Source: Limnomonas spitsbergensis (lineage: Eukaryota; Chlorophyta; Chlorophyceae; Chlamydomonadales). From it: a stretch of DNA of 64,000 nucleotides. Below the pieces are notes generated by a model, which worked only from the letters and a program-made list of their open reading frames with translations, searched no databases and was not told where the DNA came from. Both the position numbers and the translations under genes were made by a program. Positions 1 through 13,700 of the stretch are shown piece by piece. The DNA lies in contig JAYJMM010000100.1 of the NCBI GenBank assembly GCA_037349105.1, positions 2,381,001 through 2,445,000 of the forward strand, in the 5' to 3' direction. Positions within the stretch are counted from its first letter, which is position 1. Every line of letters begins with the position of its first letter.

Positions 1-59
1 TGAGTACATGCGAGTGCTGGCAGGTAGGTGCAAGCACGTGTTGGCCCGATGGGTGCAAC

Positions 60-175
60 GAGTGCTGGCCAGGTGGGTGGGCAGGTGGGTGGCCATGTGG
101 GTGGCCATGTGGGTGGTCAGGTGGGTCACCAGGTGGGTGGCCAGCTGGGTGACCAGGTGGGTGGCCAGGTGCATG
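60..175. repeat. Degenerate 12-bp G/T-rich minisatellite
   Basis: Imperfect tandem units of the form GTGGGTGGCCAG run through this stretch, with the last positions varying between units. It resembles the other short GC-rich arrays in the window and lies just left of a coding-like stretch. No splice site or gene end can be tied to it because the left edge of the window cuts the context. Confidence 0.7.
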
Positions 176-199
176 TATGTGGAAAGTATTTTGGTCGAT

Positions 200-971
200 G
201 AACATCTGGAGGAGCCATGCAGCAACAATAACAGTAATCAGGGAGCTCATCAGCACACAGCCACTCAGCCAGTGGGCAAAACTGCTGACTCTGTACTCAA
301 GCAGTGGGACCGGAGCACGAGGGAAACATGCTTGCTCTCTTCCTCCATGGGCATGATTTTCTACAACCGGATCAAACTGCTGGAGGCCTTCCCCAGCATC
401 TTCGTGCATGAGTGTAGCCTCGTGCAACGGGATTTGTCATGTCTGCCCACCTCCCTCAGCCAAGGGGTGCAGCTAGAGATCCTTCCTCGCATACCATGCT
501 TGGGTGCAAGACAACAGACGTGAGACAAGGGTGGATGCCAGTAGTGTAGTGGAAGGCGCCATGCCCCTACAAGCACAATACCGGACCTGGCAGTTGGGCA
601 TACTAGCTTCAGTATGCAGGCTAGGATGCCGTCCAGCCCCCTACTTCACCCAGTGCCAGCTGACGCTGCTGGCTACCAAGTGCCAGAGGATGCACCTCAT
701 GCAGTTCATGCCAGATGTCACCAAAGTCTACCTGGTAGAGGAAGACCATGAATGGGCGATCACAATGCTGCAGTGGCTGGCGATCTTCAATGAGCGCCTC
801 CTCCAGTCACGGAAGGTGGATGAGCTTCCAGCACGTATCAGGGAGTTCCCAGCAGGTTTCGCTGTAATTTTAGAGCGTACAAAGGTAGCCTGTGTGAACA
901 GGGTCTGCATCATAGCAACGCTGTCAAGCTGCGATAAGCCGACGGACAGTAGCCTGTTCCTGGACATCTAG
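200..971 (+). pseudogene. Unassigned coding-like stretch, frameshifted
   Basis: Two overlapping plus-strand frames read like protein rather than repeat. The first (to 523) ends in a segment beginning MIFYNRIKLLEAF; the second, in another frame, runs to a TAG at 969-971 and includes MPDVTKVYLVEEDHEWAI and FAVILERTKV. Amino-acid composition is mixed and non-repetitive. The frame change near 500-520 could be a frameshift in a decayed gene, a small intron I could not place, or a sequencing error. I do not recognise a family. The stretch sits upstream of gene A and has no clear splice link to it. A terminal exon of a gene starting left of the window is equally possible. Confidence 0.35.
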
Positions 972-1700
972 TATATTTCAAAACGTTGCATTCTATGATG
1001 TTTGACTGTATGTGTTTTATGAGGCACTGCTCAGCTGCAAGAGCCCAACGGCTGTCCGCAGAAACTCGCATGTTCCTAGACGCCAAGTCGACTCCAATAT
1101 GTTTCATACTATTATGTTTGAATAATTATGCAACAAGAAAACGCGCATGATGTCAATTTAATCATCGCCGTGTACCGGTACACTCCGGGGTGTATCATCC
1201 CTGCTTCCACAGTAACGAGTCACACCCCTAACAAAATACCTTACTGCACAGGCGAACACTCTTATCATGTATCGCAGCGAATGAGTCCGACGTTAGTCCG
1301 ACATCCATGATGTGTTCGATCTTCCCTTTCCTCACCTCTTGCACTTCACCGGGTGCTCGCACGGCTCAGGCTACACACTCGCGATGTACCGCGAATTTGA
1401 AAATGGCGAAAGTCGAAGCCAGCCCTGATGCACCTTCATTTCACATGAGACCTCCCTGATCAGAAATATACGGCATGGCTCGTTTTCGATGAAAACAAAG
1501 GCGTGCAAGTCGGACAATCGACAAGACGACACCACAACTCAGCCTCAAATGGCAAGCCCCGACATCGCAATTCGCGATAACAACGCGGCCAGTATCATAC
1601 GTGTCGACTGTTCTGGGCCGTCCGGTCATGGTATCTCCACCGCATTAATTACGCGCTATCAACCCCGCATCTTCCTTACCAGCACATCACGCTCCTCTCC
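972..1700 (+). other. Gene-free stretch upstream of gene A
   Basis: I see no convincing coding frame or tandem repeat here. It lies directly upstream of the start codon proposed for gene A and so would hold its promoter and 5' leader. No clear TATA box was picked out. Base composition is more balanced than in the exons. Confidence 0.4.
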
Positions 1701-4700
1701 ATGGCATCTGCAGCAACGCAACCAGGGCCGCCTACGCAGGTCGAACTTCGAATCCCGCCCTCGCTCATCCAGGCCGCGAAGGACAAGCATAAATGGAAGC
1801 AGAGCGATCAGGACTGGCACCAGTGCGACGTTGTGGACTGCGGCAGGTGGTACCAGCGCTGCAGACAGGTGTGCCTTGGACAACTACTCTAGCGCCAGCA
1901 GTAGCAGTAGCACATGCAACTTTGCTGCGTGGCCCCTCCTAGGCCCAAATGGCTTGTTTACATCTAGAATGCCGGAAAGTGCATGGCAACAGCTTTGGCT
2001 GACAATGCCAAGGCTAGGGGAGGAACGCAGACAGTGGGGGAATGCTTGCCGGCACTGGCCGCCCCGACTGCGCCGCAGTGCAGCTCCATGCAGCGCCATG
2101 CGGTGATGCGCCCCATACACATCAACCTGCATGCAACACAGATCAAGGTAGCACATGCAAATCAAGGTATCGCATACAGATCTGCTTAACGCCTCTAGCC
2201 CTATCATTCGCACATGTACCCGGTTCAAATGTGCACGGCATGCACATCCAGTTTTACACATGCATTTCCAGTTTCACACATGCCCGTCCCATTTTCGAAC
2301 ATGCATGCACAGCTTGCAATTGCCTTCTACAGCTCTGGATATCCAGAGAGGGCTAGTAACATCAGTATGTCTGTTAGTTCACTTTATTTTAACTGCCCGA
2401 ACGTCCACAAAAGGGAAATATTACGAGGTTTCCCGAAGGTAGTGATCTCTAAACACGACTTGTAACCTGGGCTCCCCACATTTCATAATTCGGGAACACA
2501 GAAACTCAGTGTTACCTCCTATCTCCGACTGCCTCATCGACAGGCTACGGCATACATCGCCGAGATTTTAAACTGTGGATAAAGCACCATCAACAGAAAG
2601 AAAGAAAACTTCGTCACGCAGGGGTAACAGCCTTGAGGTTTAAGGAAGTAGTGCGGCATGGGCCGAGGCTTTGATGCTGGGCTTTAGTGCCTGGTTTCAT
2701 GGTCTGGATGCATCGCCTGGCTTCAGTGCATGGCCTTTTTGCATGGCGTCGCTGCATGGCGTTGCAGCCTGGCTTTGTTGCATGGCGTCGCTGCATGGCT
2801 TCATTGTCTGGCTTTATTGCATGGCCTTGCTGCATAGCCTTGCTGTGTGACCTTGCTGCATGGCTATGTTGCCTGGCTTTGTTGCAATTCGTCGCTGCAT
2901 GGCTTCGCTGTCTGGCTTTCATGCATGGCCTTGCTGCATAGATTTGCTGTGTGACCTTGCTGCATGGCCTCAGCGCATGGCTATGTTGCCTGGCTTTGTT
3001 GCATGGTGTCCCTGCATGGTTAGTTTACACGGCTTTGTTGCATTACCTTGCTGCATGGCTTCGCTGCATGGCCTTGTCGCATGTTATTGCTTGGCATTGC
3101 TGCATGCCTGCATGGCTTTGTTGCGTTGGTTTTTTGCATGGCTCACTTGCGTGGCTTGGTTGCACGAATTTTGGATGGCCTCGTTGCATGGCTTCTCTGA
3201 ATGCATATGATGATTGGATTTGTTGCATGGCTTTGCAGCACGACCTCGTTGCATGGCTCTATGGCATGGCATTGCTGCATGGCTTCGTTGCAAAGCTTGA
3301 TAAACGTTTTTTGCATGGCTATTTTGCATGCTTTATTTTGCAAGGCTTGTCACATGGCTTGTTGCGTGGCTTGGCTGCATGGCTTTTTGAGGTCCATCAA
3401 CGCACAGCACTTCTGCGTGACGTTGCCCCCTGGGCTTCGTGCACATGCCCATTCGGACGGGCTGCATGCCGCCAGCTTCTCCATCATGAATGTGTGATAC
3501 ATGCAGTGCTGTGCCATTGCACCGTAATTCAGAAATCGTGTTGGTAATTACGGTCCCTTACCGGTAAAAGTACCGTAAAACCACTTAAACTCCGCGCACC
3601 CCCAAAAAAATGAATTTAATTTTCGGCCGCGCACCCCAAAAAGAATTTAAAAAACGGTCGCGCAGCGACGAAATTTTAATTTAATTTAACGCCGCGCAGC
3701 ACGAAATTTAATTAAACATCGCGCATCACTGGAAATAATTAAAAAATTCGTCCGCGCAGCACTTTCAGCCAGTACAGTCAAACTCAGTTACAACTTCGTT
3801 TGATGCTAGCAGGACCCGCATACCGTAGTCGTCATCCCCCTCCTCCGCCTATTCCTGGCCTCAGGAAACGTGTGGCTATTGGGGCCCGGGGGGCTCAGTG
3901 GTACTACGTAACTTAGTAGTCCACCCTGAGGCCTGCAGTTCGAATCCTGACAATGTTCAGCAGTAATGCTACCTATGAGTACCGGTAGTGCTCATCTGTG
4001 TCATCAGTAGTGTTACCATGCAGGGCTATTTGGGCACACTTGACAGGGATGCCTGAACGGATGTCGAATCAAACAGTCGCGCGAGCACTTCCATCTTACA
4101 AATTTTGTAAAAACTGCTGTTTTTAATTCATACCGCGCACCCCCAAAATAATTGTTTGGGCACCTGACTGACGCTCCGCGCAGCGGCAATTTTTGAATTC
4201 ATATTAGCGCGCAGCCATGTCCGCGCACCCCAATAATTATTTAATTACGAGCGGAGCTAAAGTGGTTCTACGGTAGCTGAATTTGCCTTACAATTACGGT
4301 GATTGAAACTCAGCTACGTAATTCAGCCACTGTAAAGCCGGTATTGGCACAGCACTGACAACATGTGATAGGCCGTCCCGAAGGCCTTCTTATCAATGTG
4401 CGACAGGTCACCACTGAGATCCGTGCACAAGCAAAGTTGGAAGGGCCAGACGCCGCCAGCTTCTCAATCGTGGTTTACGAGCTGCGCTGGGCATGCCCGT
4501 ACTGCAGGTGGGTCAGCAGTACAACGAGGGGCCTGTCTTTTCCAGTTGTCAATGGTGGGGGAGCTGGCAGTACATTGTTGCGCTTGTCTTGTCCGTGGGT
4601 GGGTGCTTCAGCGGTACAAAAGTGGGCTTGTCCTGCCAGCGGGTGGCTGCTTCAGCGTTACATACACAGGCCAGTCTAGCCATCTGGTGGGTGAGTCACG

Positions 4701-7700
4701 CGGGCCTGTCAGTACTGCCTGCCCGTACGACCTGATGTGTGTCAGCTGTGTCATGCAGGCCTATCAGTACTGCCTGCCTGTACAGCCTAATGTGTGGCAG
4801 CTGTGTCATTCGGGCCTGTCAGTACTGCCTGCACGTACGACCTGATATGTGTCAGCTGTGTCATGCGGGCCTACCAGTACTGCCTACCCGCACAGCCTGA
4901 TGTGTGGCAGCTGTGTCATGCGGGCCTGTCAGTACTGCCTGCCCATACAGCCTGATGTGTGGCAACTGTGTCATGCGGGCCTGTCAGTACTGCCTGCCCG
5001 TACGACCTAATGTGTGGCAACTGTGTCATGCGGGCCTGTCAGTACTGCCTGCCCGTACAGCCTGATGTGTGGCAGCTGTGTCATTCGGGCCAGTCAGTAC
5101 CGCTTGCCCGTACAGCCTGATGTGTGGCAGCTGTGTCATGCAGGCCTACCAGTATTGCCTGCCCGTACAGCCTGATGTGTGTCAGCTGTGTCATGCAGGC
5201 CTACCAGTACTGCCTGCCCGTACAGCCTGATGTGTGTCAGCTGTGTCATGCGGGCCTACCAGTACTGCCTGCCCGTACAGCCGATGTGTGGCAGATGTGT
5301 CATGCAGGCCTACCAGTACTGCCTGCCCGTACAGCCGATGTGTGTCAGCTGTATCATGCAGGCCTACCAGTATTGCCTGCCCGTACAGCCTGATGTGTGT
5401 CAGCTGTGTCATGCGGGCCTACCAGTACTGCCTGCCCGTACAGCCGATGTGTGGCAGCTGTGTCATGCAGGCCTACCAGTGCTGCCTGCCCGTACAGCCT
5501 GATGTGTGTCAGCTTTGTCATGCGGGCCTACCAGTACTGCCTGCCCGTACAGCGGATGTGTGTCAGCTGTGTCATGCAGGCCTACCAGTACTGCCTGCCC
5601 ATACAGCCTGATGTGTGTCAGCTGTGTCATGCGGGCCTACTAGTACTGCCTGCCCGTACAGCCTGATATGTAGCAGGGCATGCCACGCTACGCAGACATG
5701 CAGGAGGCAGTAGTATTTTTTTCTTGCCAGAAAAATACAAGGAATTCATTTTTATCACGTGTCTGACCCGTTCTTGTTGTTGCTGTTCCACTGTCGCAGT
5801 GATAGCGTTTTCGGGCGGGACCTGGCCCCCCGCGACACCTTCCACGCAGCTGCCAACGCATCCAAGCGGCATAACCCACCCTGCGATTGGTGCAGGGATC
5901 AGGTATGTCTGTAACATTCTGATGCTGTTGTAACAGCGTCTAAGAATCTTTACATCAGGTGTTCCAGGCGAGGTAGTATGATGTGCTTCGGTGGTGCGGC
6001 GGCGGTAAAAGCCTCCCTGCGGCTGATGCAGGAATCATGTGAAGGGCTAACTTGTCAACTCTCCCTCCCCAAAGCCTTCGTTGGCCAGGTAGTGAAAAGT
6101 TCAATGGTGGTGGGCGACGGTACAACCCGTACTGCTGCTGATGCAGGGAACAGGCACAGGGCTGACTTGTCAACGCGCCCACCTAATAGCTGCTTACAGC
6201 AGCACCATTTAGTGTTACGTCACTCATATGCGATGGTGGAGGGGGGAAAGTACAGCACGTACTGCTACTAGTGCAAGAGGCAGGCTAATCTTTTGTGCTG
6301 TTGCTGCAGCTTCAACGCTCCCACCCAATAGCTGCTTAGGGCCATTTAGTGTTATGTGTGATGACAGAGGGGGCGGTACAACCCATACCGAGTTGGCCCA
6401 TACCGAGCCCCCACACCCATACCCAGCTGACCAGCTCCCTTCTGCTCCGAAACCGCATGCCCCCCCCCCCCCCAGTCCGCTGCGGAACCGAGGGCCTGCA
6501 TGCCTGCAGTGTAAACAAGGGCGGCATACACAAAGGAGTTTACCTGCACTCACAACTCCCACACCCATCCCCAGCTTTCCTCTGCTCCGGGAGCGCACTC
6601 TGCGCCCCGTCCCCCCCCCCCCCCCCTGTCTACTTCAAAGCCACACCCTCCTCCCCCCTTTTTTCTCCAAAACGAACGGCAGGAGCTGGATGCCTGCAGT
6701 GTTGCAGATCCTCCTCCCCCCTCTGCTTCGAAACCGCACTGTCAGCACCCCGCTTTGTCTGCTCCAAAACCGCACCCTCCTCACCCCTTTCGGCTCTGAA
6801 ACCGCAGGGCCTGGACGCCTGCAGCTCCGCTGAGCACAACAAGAACGAGTGGGATGGCGACGAGACACATGATTTCAAGGCCTCGGGCATTCAGCTGCCT
6901 CCCAACTGGGTGGGCGGGTACCGGACGCGCAGCACGGACATGTCGCCGTATAAGGTGTGAAGTGTCAAGGGGTACAAGGGGTTTCAGGGTTCAGGAAACT
7001 GCACTTGATAAGATGTTTAGGATAAACCATTCATATTTGGGTTTCGGGCTTTCAGCTGCCTACCAACTGGGTGGGTGGGTACCGGACGCGCAGCACGGAC
7101 ATGTCGCCGTATAAGGTGTGAAGCGTCTAGACCCTAGGGTTAAAAGGGGTTCCAGGTTTCAGAAAACAGCACTTCATAAGATGTTTAGGATTAAGCGGGT
7201 TTAAATTTAATTTCGGGTTTAGGGTTTGGGCCGCAGCAACATGTTGCTGTATAAGGTTGGGGTTCAGGGCAAGGGGGTTCCTGTTGTGAAACATGTACTG
7301 CTGGGCATGCGGCGAGAAGTTGCTGCCAGACCTCCCACAAGCCAGGAGTTAGACCCGTACTGCCCCCCCCCCCCCCACCCCTCGCATCAGGTGTACAACA
7401 TGTACTGCTGCGCATGCGGCGAGACGTTGCTGCCAGACCTCCCACATGCCAGGAGTTAGACCCGTACTGCCCCCCCACCCCCACTCCTCGCACCAGGTGT
7501 ACAACATGTACTGCTGCGCATGCGGCGAGACATTGCTTCCAGATCGATCCAAGCGCTTCCTACAGCACATGAACACGCGTATCGGGGAGGTCTCGCCCGG
7601 CGCCGGCGGCAACGGAGGTCACGGCGGAGGCGGGTGCTCTGCGCCGCGGGCGTGCATAGTGCCGGAGCTGCAGTACTTGATGGCCCACGCGCCGGACTCC

Positions 7701-10700
7701 GGCCGGGATCTGCTAGGACCGCCGCTGGACCCACTGCTGGCAAGTATTGTTTGTGTTACGAAGCTAAGGCATCCGCCTACAGCTTGTTGCGAAAGAGCCT
7801 GTCAGAGCAATCCGGGGGAAGACTGGCGACAAGAACCACAAACCCACTGCTGGCTAGTATTGTGGATTTACTTGAGGCATCATACTTTGCAGAGCGTTGT
7901 TTCTTTATCCTATTTTCCTGGCTCAAGAATACCGGTATCGTAAAACCGGATAGACTCTGCGCACCCCTTCTTATAACAGTTATATCAAATTCGTCGCGCA
8001 GCAAAAGAGTACCATACTCCGCGCACGCGCAGCTGGATTTTTTAAATATTTTGTGCCGGAAACACTACACCGTGCACCCCCAAAAGCAGTTGATATTTAA
8101 CATTCTATGGCGCATGTACTCCACGCACCCCCGCGAGGAATTAATTAAACGCAGAGTGAAACCCATTCTACGGTATGCTGTATTCTCCTGGCACGAGAAT
8201 ATGCTTTACAGAACACCATTTTGGCTATGACTGCGGTAGGGCTTTGCCTGGGCTTCCGCAGTGCATCCTGCAGTAGATCCTGCTGTAGATCCTGCAGTAG
8301 ATCCTGATGGTGCAATTTTTACAGAATTCTGTTGCTTCTTTTTCACCCTTATCCCGCAATGGGATATACCCTATCATGTCAGGCAGGTCCAGCATTTAAT
8401 CTCTGCCTTCTCCCGGCCTTTAATCTGTCCCTTCTCCCTGCTCTGCTTACAGCCGGTGATTGGATCTCCGATGCTGGACAAGGTCTTCAGGTTCAAGCCC
8501 AGGCCGGAGCTGGGGACAATTGCAAGCAAGCTGCACTGGTGAGGGGGTGAGGGCATGAGGGGGAAATCGCTAGCAAGCTGCACTGGTGAGGGCATGAGGG
8601 GATGAGGGCATGAGGGCATGAGAGGATGAGAGCATCAGGGGATGAGGAGATAAGGGGATAAGGTGTTGGTGGTCGAATACTGTGGTGTGGGTTCTGAAGG
8701 GTTCAAAGGTTGAGAGGCACATAAGCTGCACTAGTGAGGGGATGAGGGCATGAGGGGATGAGAGGATGAGAGTATCAGGGGATGAGGAGATAAGGGGATA
8801 TAAGGTGTTGGTGGTCTGATACTGTGGTGTGGGTTCTGAAGGGATGAAGGTTGAGAGGCACATAAGCTGCACTAGTGAGGGGATGAGGGGATGAGGGGAT
8901 GAGGTGTTGGCAGTCTGATAGAGTGGCGTGGGTTCTGAAGGGATGAAGGTTGAGAGGCACATAAGCTGCACTAGTGAGGGGATAAGGGGTGGAGAGAATG
9001 AGGTGCTGGAAGTCTCATATTGAGGTACCGGTATAGGGTTCAGAGGTTAGGGTTAAGGGGTATGGTTAAGAGGTAAGGGTTTTACATGCAAGCAAGCTGA
9101 ATTTGCGAGGGGATGAGGTTTCATCAGTTGCAAGGTAAGGATGTTGCAAGGTAAGGATGTTGCAAGGTAAGGATGTTGCAAGGTAAGGATGTTGCAAGGT
9201 AAGGATGTTGCAAGGTAAGGATGTTGCAAGGTAAGGATGTTGCAAGGTAAGGATGTTGCAAGGTAAGGATGTTGCAAGGTAAGGATGTTGATCTTAAAAT
9301 GCTAGCTCTCAAACCCCAACCCTCAAACCCCAACTCACTTCAACAAACAGGGGCATGGTCAAATGTATCTCACAAGAGTCGGAAGACTAAGCCCTCAACC
9401 TTCAACCCTAAATCCTTCACCAGAAAACCTCCACCCAGAACATCAACCTTCACCCTTAAACCTGAACAGGGACAGGTTTAGATGTACCACACAAGATTTT
9501 TTTGGTGTACACCATAAACCCAAATATTTAACCCAGATCCTTCAACCCTGATCCTTCAACCCAAATTCTTTAACCCAAACCCTTAAACCCAAATCCTTAA
9601 ACCCAAATCCTTACACCCTAATCAGGGACATGATCAAATGCATTTCACAAGAGTCCGACCCATCAGCCGGCCACATCCTGACAGGCGTCACGTCGCCCGA
9701 TATGCGTGACAAGCTGCGCATCTATGCGCTGCAAATGATCGCCAAGCAAGCCACTTTGGTGAGTGTACTCACATTTACGCCATAAGTGTGGATGCACATA
9801 AGTGTGGATGCACATCCTCACCGTACAAATAGTCACCAGGCAAGCTACATTGGTGGGTGTATGCACATTTTTACCACAAGTGTGAATGCACATCTATGCA
9901 CTTCAAATGATCCCCAAGCAAGCGTCATTGGTGGTGTATGCTTGTGGATTTACCACTAATTATGAGATGCTAATGATCAACAAGGAAGTAAGAAGTAAGA
10001 ACTACGTATGGTTTCCAATCCTTCGTGCTTATTAACGTATCCCTAGGAACAGACCTTCCCGTAAAGGATACGCGCATTCTTCCCCGTGTCTTTGCAATTG
10101 TGAATCAATCACTCGACGGTACCTCAGTAATCTAGATTTCACTCACGACCAGCTGCGGCATCTGCTCTACCAATTGAGCTACGGAACCATCAAGAAGGAC
10201 GCATTAGGGGGGAAACGTGGACACATTTGTTGTGTGCCCATGACCTTTGACTGGTGGGTGCCTGCATATTTATGCGCTGCGAATGTTTTGTAATCATAAT
10301 CCGCATTAATGGTTGTGTATGCACGATTGCACGTGTTTCGCTGCAAATGATTGCAAAACAGGCAAACTAGGCAAAACAGGCAATGTCGGTGGATTTGGAA
10401 GAGCTCTTGATGAACTGCACACGCCCACTCCCTGCCCCCAACCTTCCTATGCCTTCTCCCTCCTGTAGCTCCCGCCGGGCGGTACCGTGATCGAGATCTC
10501 GGATCCAGTGCCGGGGCGCAGGATCGCCCGCGTCGGGGAGACGCGGCCGCTCCGCGGCCGCGGTAGCCGCGGCGGCGGCCGTGCTGGCCGTGGCAGGGCA
10601 GCAGCGGCGCGCGGCGGCGGCCGCCGCGGCGGCCGGCCCCGCCGCGCGCCCGTCGAGCCCGATGAATCAGAAGAAGACTCCTACGAGGCGGAATCCGACA

Positions 10701-13700
10701 GAGGCGAGGGCAGGGCCGCTGGAGCCGCCGGCAAGGGGGACGGCGTGTGGGACACGCTGTCCCTTCTGCTCGCTGCCGTCGACGCAGTGGATGGCGACGA
10801 CAAGAGCAACGACCATGTTCCGAGCAGTGCCGTTCCTGGGAGGGGCGGCGCAGCCGCACCTCCAGCCCCCAGCTCCTTGAGGGATCACTCTTACGATCAC
10901 GCAGGGAACGATGACGACTTCGATGACAGCGACGGCGATTTCGACGGAGCCTCAGATGGATATTACCAGGCTGTGAAACGCAGGCGCACCGCCTCATTGC
11001 CTTCGCTAGTAGAAGCCGCGGCATCAGCCCCCAGCAGTAGTGGCTGGACCCCGCCCCCGCCCCTGCCTTGGGCGGCAAAACGACAAGTGCCCTCCGAGTC
11101 GGCCTTGGCAGCGGCGGCAGCGGCAGCGATGGCGGCGGCGGCGATGCATCCCCGCCCGGCGTCGCCCGCCGGCTGGTCGAGCGTGGGGACGACGGCGGCG
11201 GCGGCAACGGCGGCAGGGGGCAAGGCGCGCCCCAGCTTGAAGCACGAGCAGGAGATTCCAGGCTCCTTGTTCGCGGAGCTCAGCGCGAGCCGCGCCGCGC
11301 TAGCGGAGCGCAGCGCCACCCCGCCCGCGGCGGCGGCCGCAGCAGCGGGGTGGGTCCGTGCGGACGTCACACTGCTGCAGCAGGAGCCCCCGCCGCTGCG
11401 TGACCCACGCGTGGCTGCGAAATCCCCCAGCCCGCTGCTTGCTGCGGCGGCGGCGCTTCGGGGAATTGTCGGGGAAGCCGAGCGGCTGGCCAGGGCGGGC
11501 TCCGCCGGTGCCGGATCTGGCTCAGTAGCCGCCCCGGCGGGGTGGACGCTGGCAACGGCTGCTGCTTCTGCTGCCGCTACTGCTGCTGGCGGGACGTCGG
11601 GATCGCCTGATGAGGATGACATGAGGGAGCGCCAGCATGAGGTGCGTGTCTCCGCCATGGGGGTGTGTGTAGGTCAGCATGAGCCTGTTGCTGCAAAATT
11701 TGAATTGTATTTGAACTGTATTTTTCTCAATTCAAATATGTGTATCATGTGTGTGCAGGTCAGCATCACCCTGTTGCAGCAGGAGGTGTTTCGGGCGCAG
11801 GCGCACTCAATTTGAAATTAAATGTTTGTAAATTCAAATGTTGGTATCATGTGTGCAGGTCAGCATCACCCTGTTGCAGCAGGAGGTGTCTTGGACACAG
11901 GCGCTGCTCAATTTGAAATTAATTGTTTGTAAATTCGAACATGTGTATCATATGTGTGCAGGTCAGCATCAGCCTGATGCAGCAGGAGGTGACTCGGACA
12001 CAGGCGCAGCTGGCCTCATCGCAGCAGCGGGTCAGGCGACAGGCAGAGCTTGCACGCGACAGCGCCTCGCTGCTGCAGAAGCAGGTACATTTCAAATAAA
12101 AACCCTGTTAGGCCTTAACCCTCAGCCCTACACCTGAAACCCTGTCAGGCCTTAACCCTCAGCCCTACACATTAAACCCTGTCAGGCCTTAACCCTCAGC
12201 CCTACACATTAAACCCTGTTAGGCCTTAACCCTCAGCCCTACACCTGAAACCCTGTCAGGCCTTAACCCTCAGCCCTACACATTAAACCCTGTCAGGCCT
12301 TAACCCTCAGCCCTACACATTAAACCCTGTCAGGCCTTAACCCTCAGCCCTACACATTAAACCCTGTCAGGCCTTAACCCTCAGTCCTACCCCTTAAACC
12401 CTGTCAGGCCTTAACCCTCAGTCCTACACCTTAACCCTGTTAGGCCTTAACCCTCAGCTACACCTTAAACCCTGTTAGGCCTTAACCCTCAGTCCTACAC
12501 CTTAAACCCTTGAGTCATAAAGCCTTCTTCCCAGACCCGTAACCCTTGAGTTGATATGCATGGTCGGCATAGGGCTAGGGGTCCATAGGAATGCACGATA
12601 AGAGTTCACCTACACACAAGCAGAACTTACAGACTTTCTCAAGGCAGCTAAAAAGGTCGTTCAAGACAAAAGAATACAAAAAATCTGTAGTCCTTATCCC
12701 TTTGCTCTTAACACTAAACCCTATTTATACGCTGCACTCTCGAAAAAGGAGGAAGCTGATGGTTTAGGAGGCAAGCTCCTAGTGTGATATTGAACCCCAA
12801 GCGTTTGCAACCTTATAAATCTGTAACGTGTACGGCACTACTGCTGACCTTGTCGTGTGTACTGCTGCTTACTGCCTGGCCTTACAGGTTGGCGAGCTTC
12901 AAAGGCAGAACGTCGAGCTGCAGACGCGGCTGCAGCTGCAGGAGAAGCGACACAGGTGTGTGTGGGGTTGTTGTGTTTGTTGCAGCTGGTGCAACTGCAG
13001 GACGAGCGGCACAAGTATGGGTAGGATTGTTGCGTTTGTTGCAGCTGGTGCAACTGCAGGACAAGCGGCACAAGTATGGGTAGGGTTGTTGCGTTTGTTG
13101 CAGCTGGTGCAACTGCAGGACAAGCGGCACAAGTATGGGTAGGGTTGTTGCGTTTGTTGCAGCTGGTGCAACTGCAGGACAAGCGGCACAAGTATGGGTA
13201 GGGTTGTTGCGTTTGTTGCAGCTGGTGCAACTGCAGGACAAGCGGCACAAGTATGGGTAGGGTTGTTGCGTTTGTTGCAGCTGTTGCAACTGTAGGACAA
13301 GCGGCACAAGTATGGGTAGGTTAGTTGCGTTTGATGCAGCTGTTGCAACTGCAGGACAAGCGGCACAAGTATGGGTAGGGTTGTTGCGTTTGTTGCAGCT
13401 GTTGCAACTGCAGGACAAGCGGCACAAGTATGGGTAGGTTAGTTGCGTTTGATGCAGCTGTTGCAACTGCAGGACAAGCGGCACAAGTATGGGTAGGTTA
13501 GTTGCGTTTGATGCAGCTGTTGCAACTGTAGGACAAGCAAAACAGGTGTGTGTGGGGTTGTTGTGTTTGATGCAGCAGCTGCAACTTCAGGAGAAGCGAC
13601 ACAGGTGTGTGTGGGGTTGTTGCGTTTGTTGCAGCCGTTGCAATTGCAGGACAAGCGAAACATTTGTGTGTGTGGGGTTATTGCAGTTGTTTGAGCGGCT

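Noticed and set aside
1701..1868. Calling gene A a CW-type zinc-finger protein
   Set aside because: Only W-x-QC and C-x-RW resemble the family; the cysteine spacing (C-x4-C instead of C-x2-C) and the following exons do not fit.
4690..5680. CRISPR-like regular spacing of a 55-bp repeat
   Set aside because: No unique spacers between repeats, eukaryotic gene context, and units derive from an exon-intron junction.
12100..12510. Telomere or telomere relic (CCCTAAA-like motifs; also at 21470, 45335, 58737)
   Set aside because: Units are long and heterogeneous, interstitial, and located in introns between phase-matched exons.
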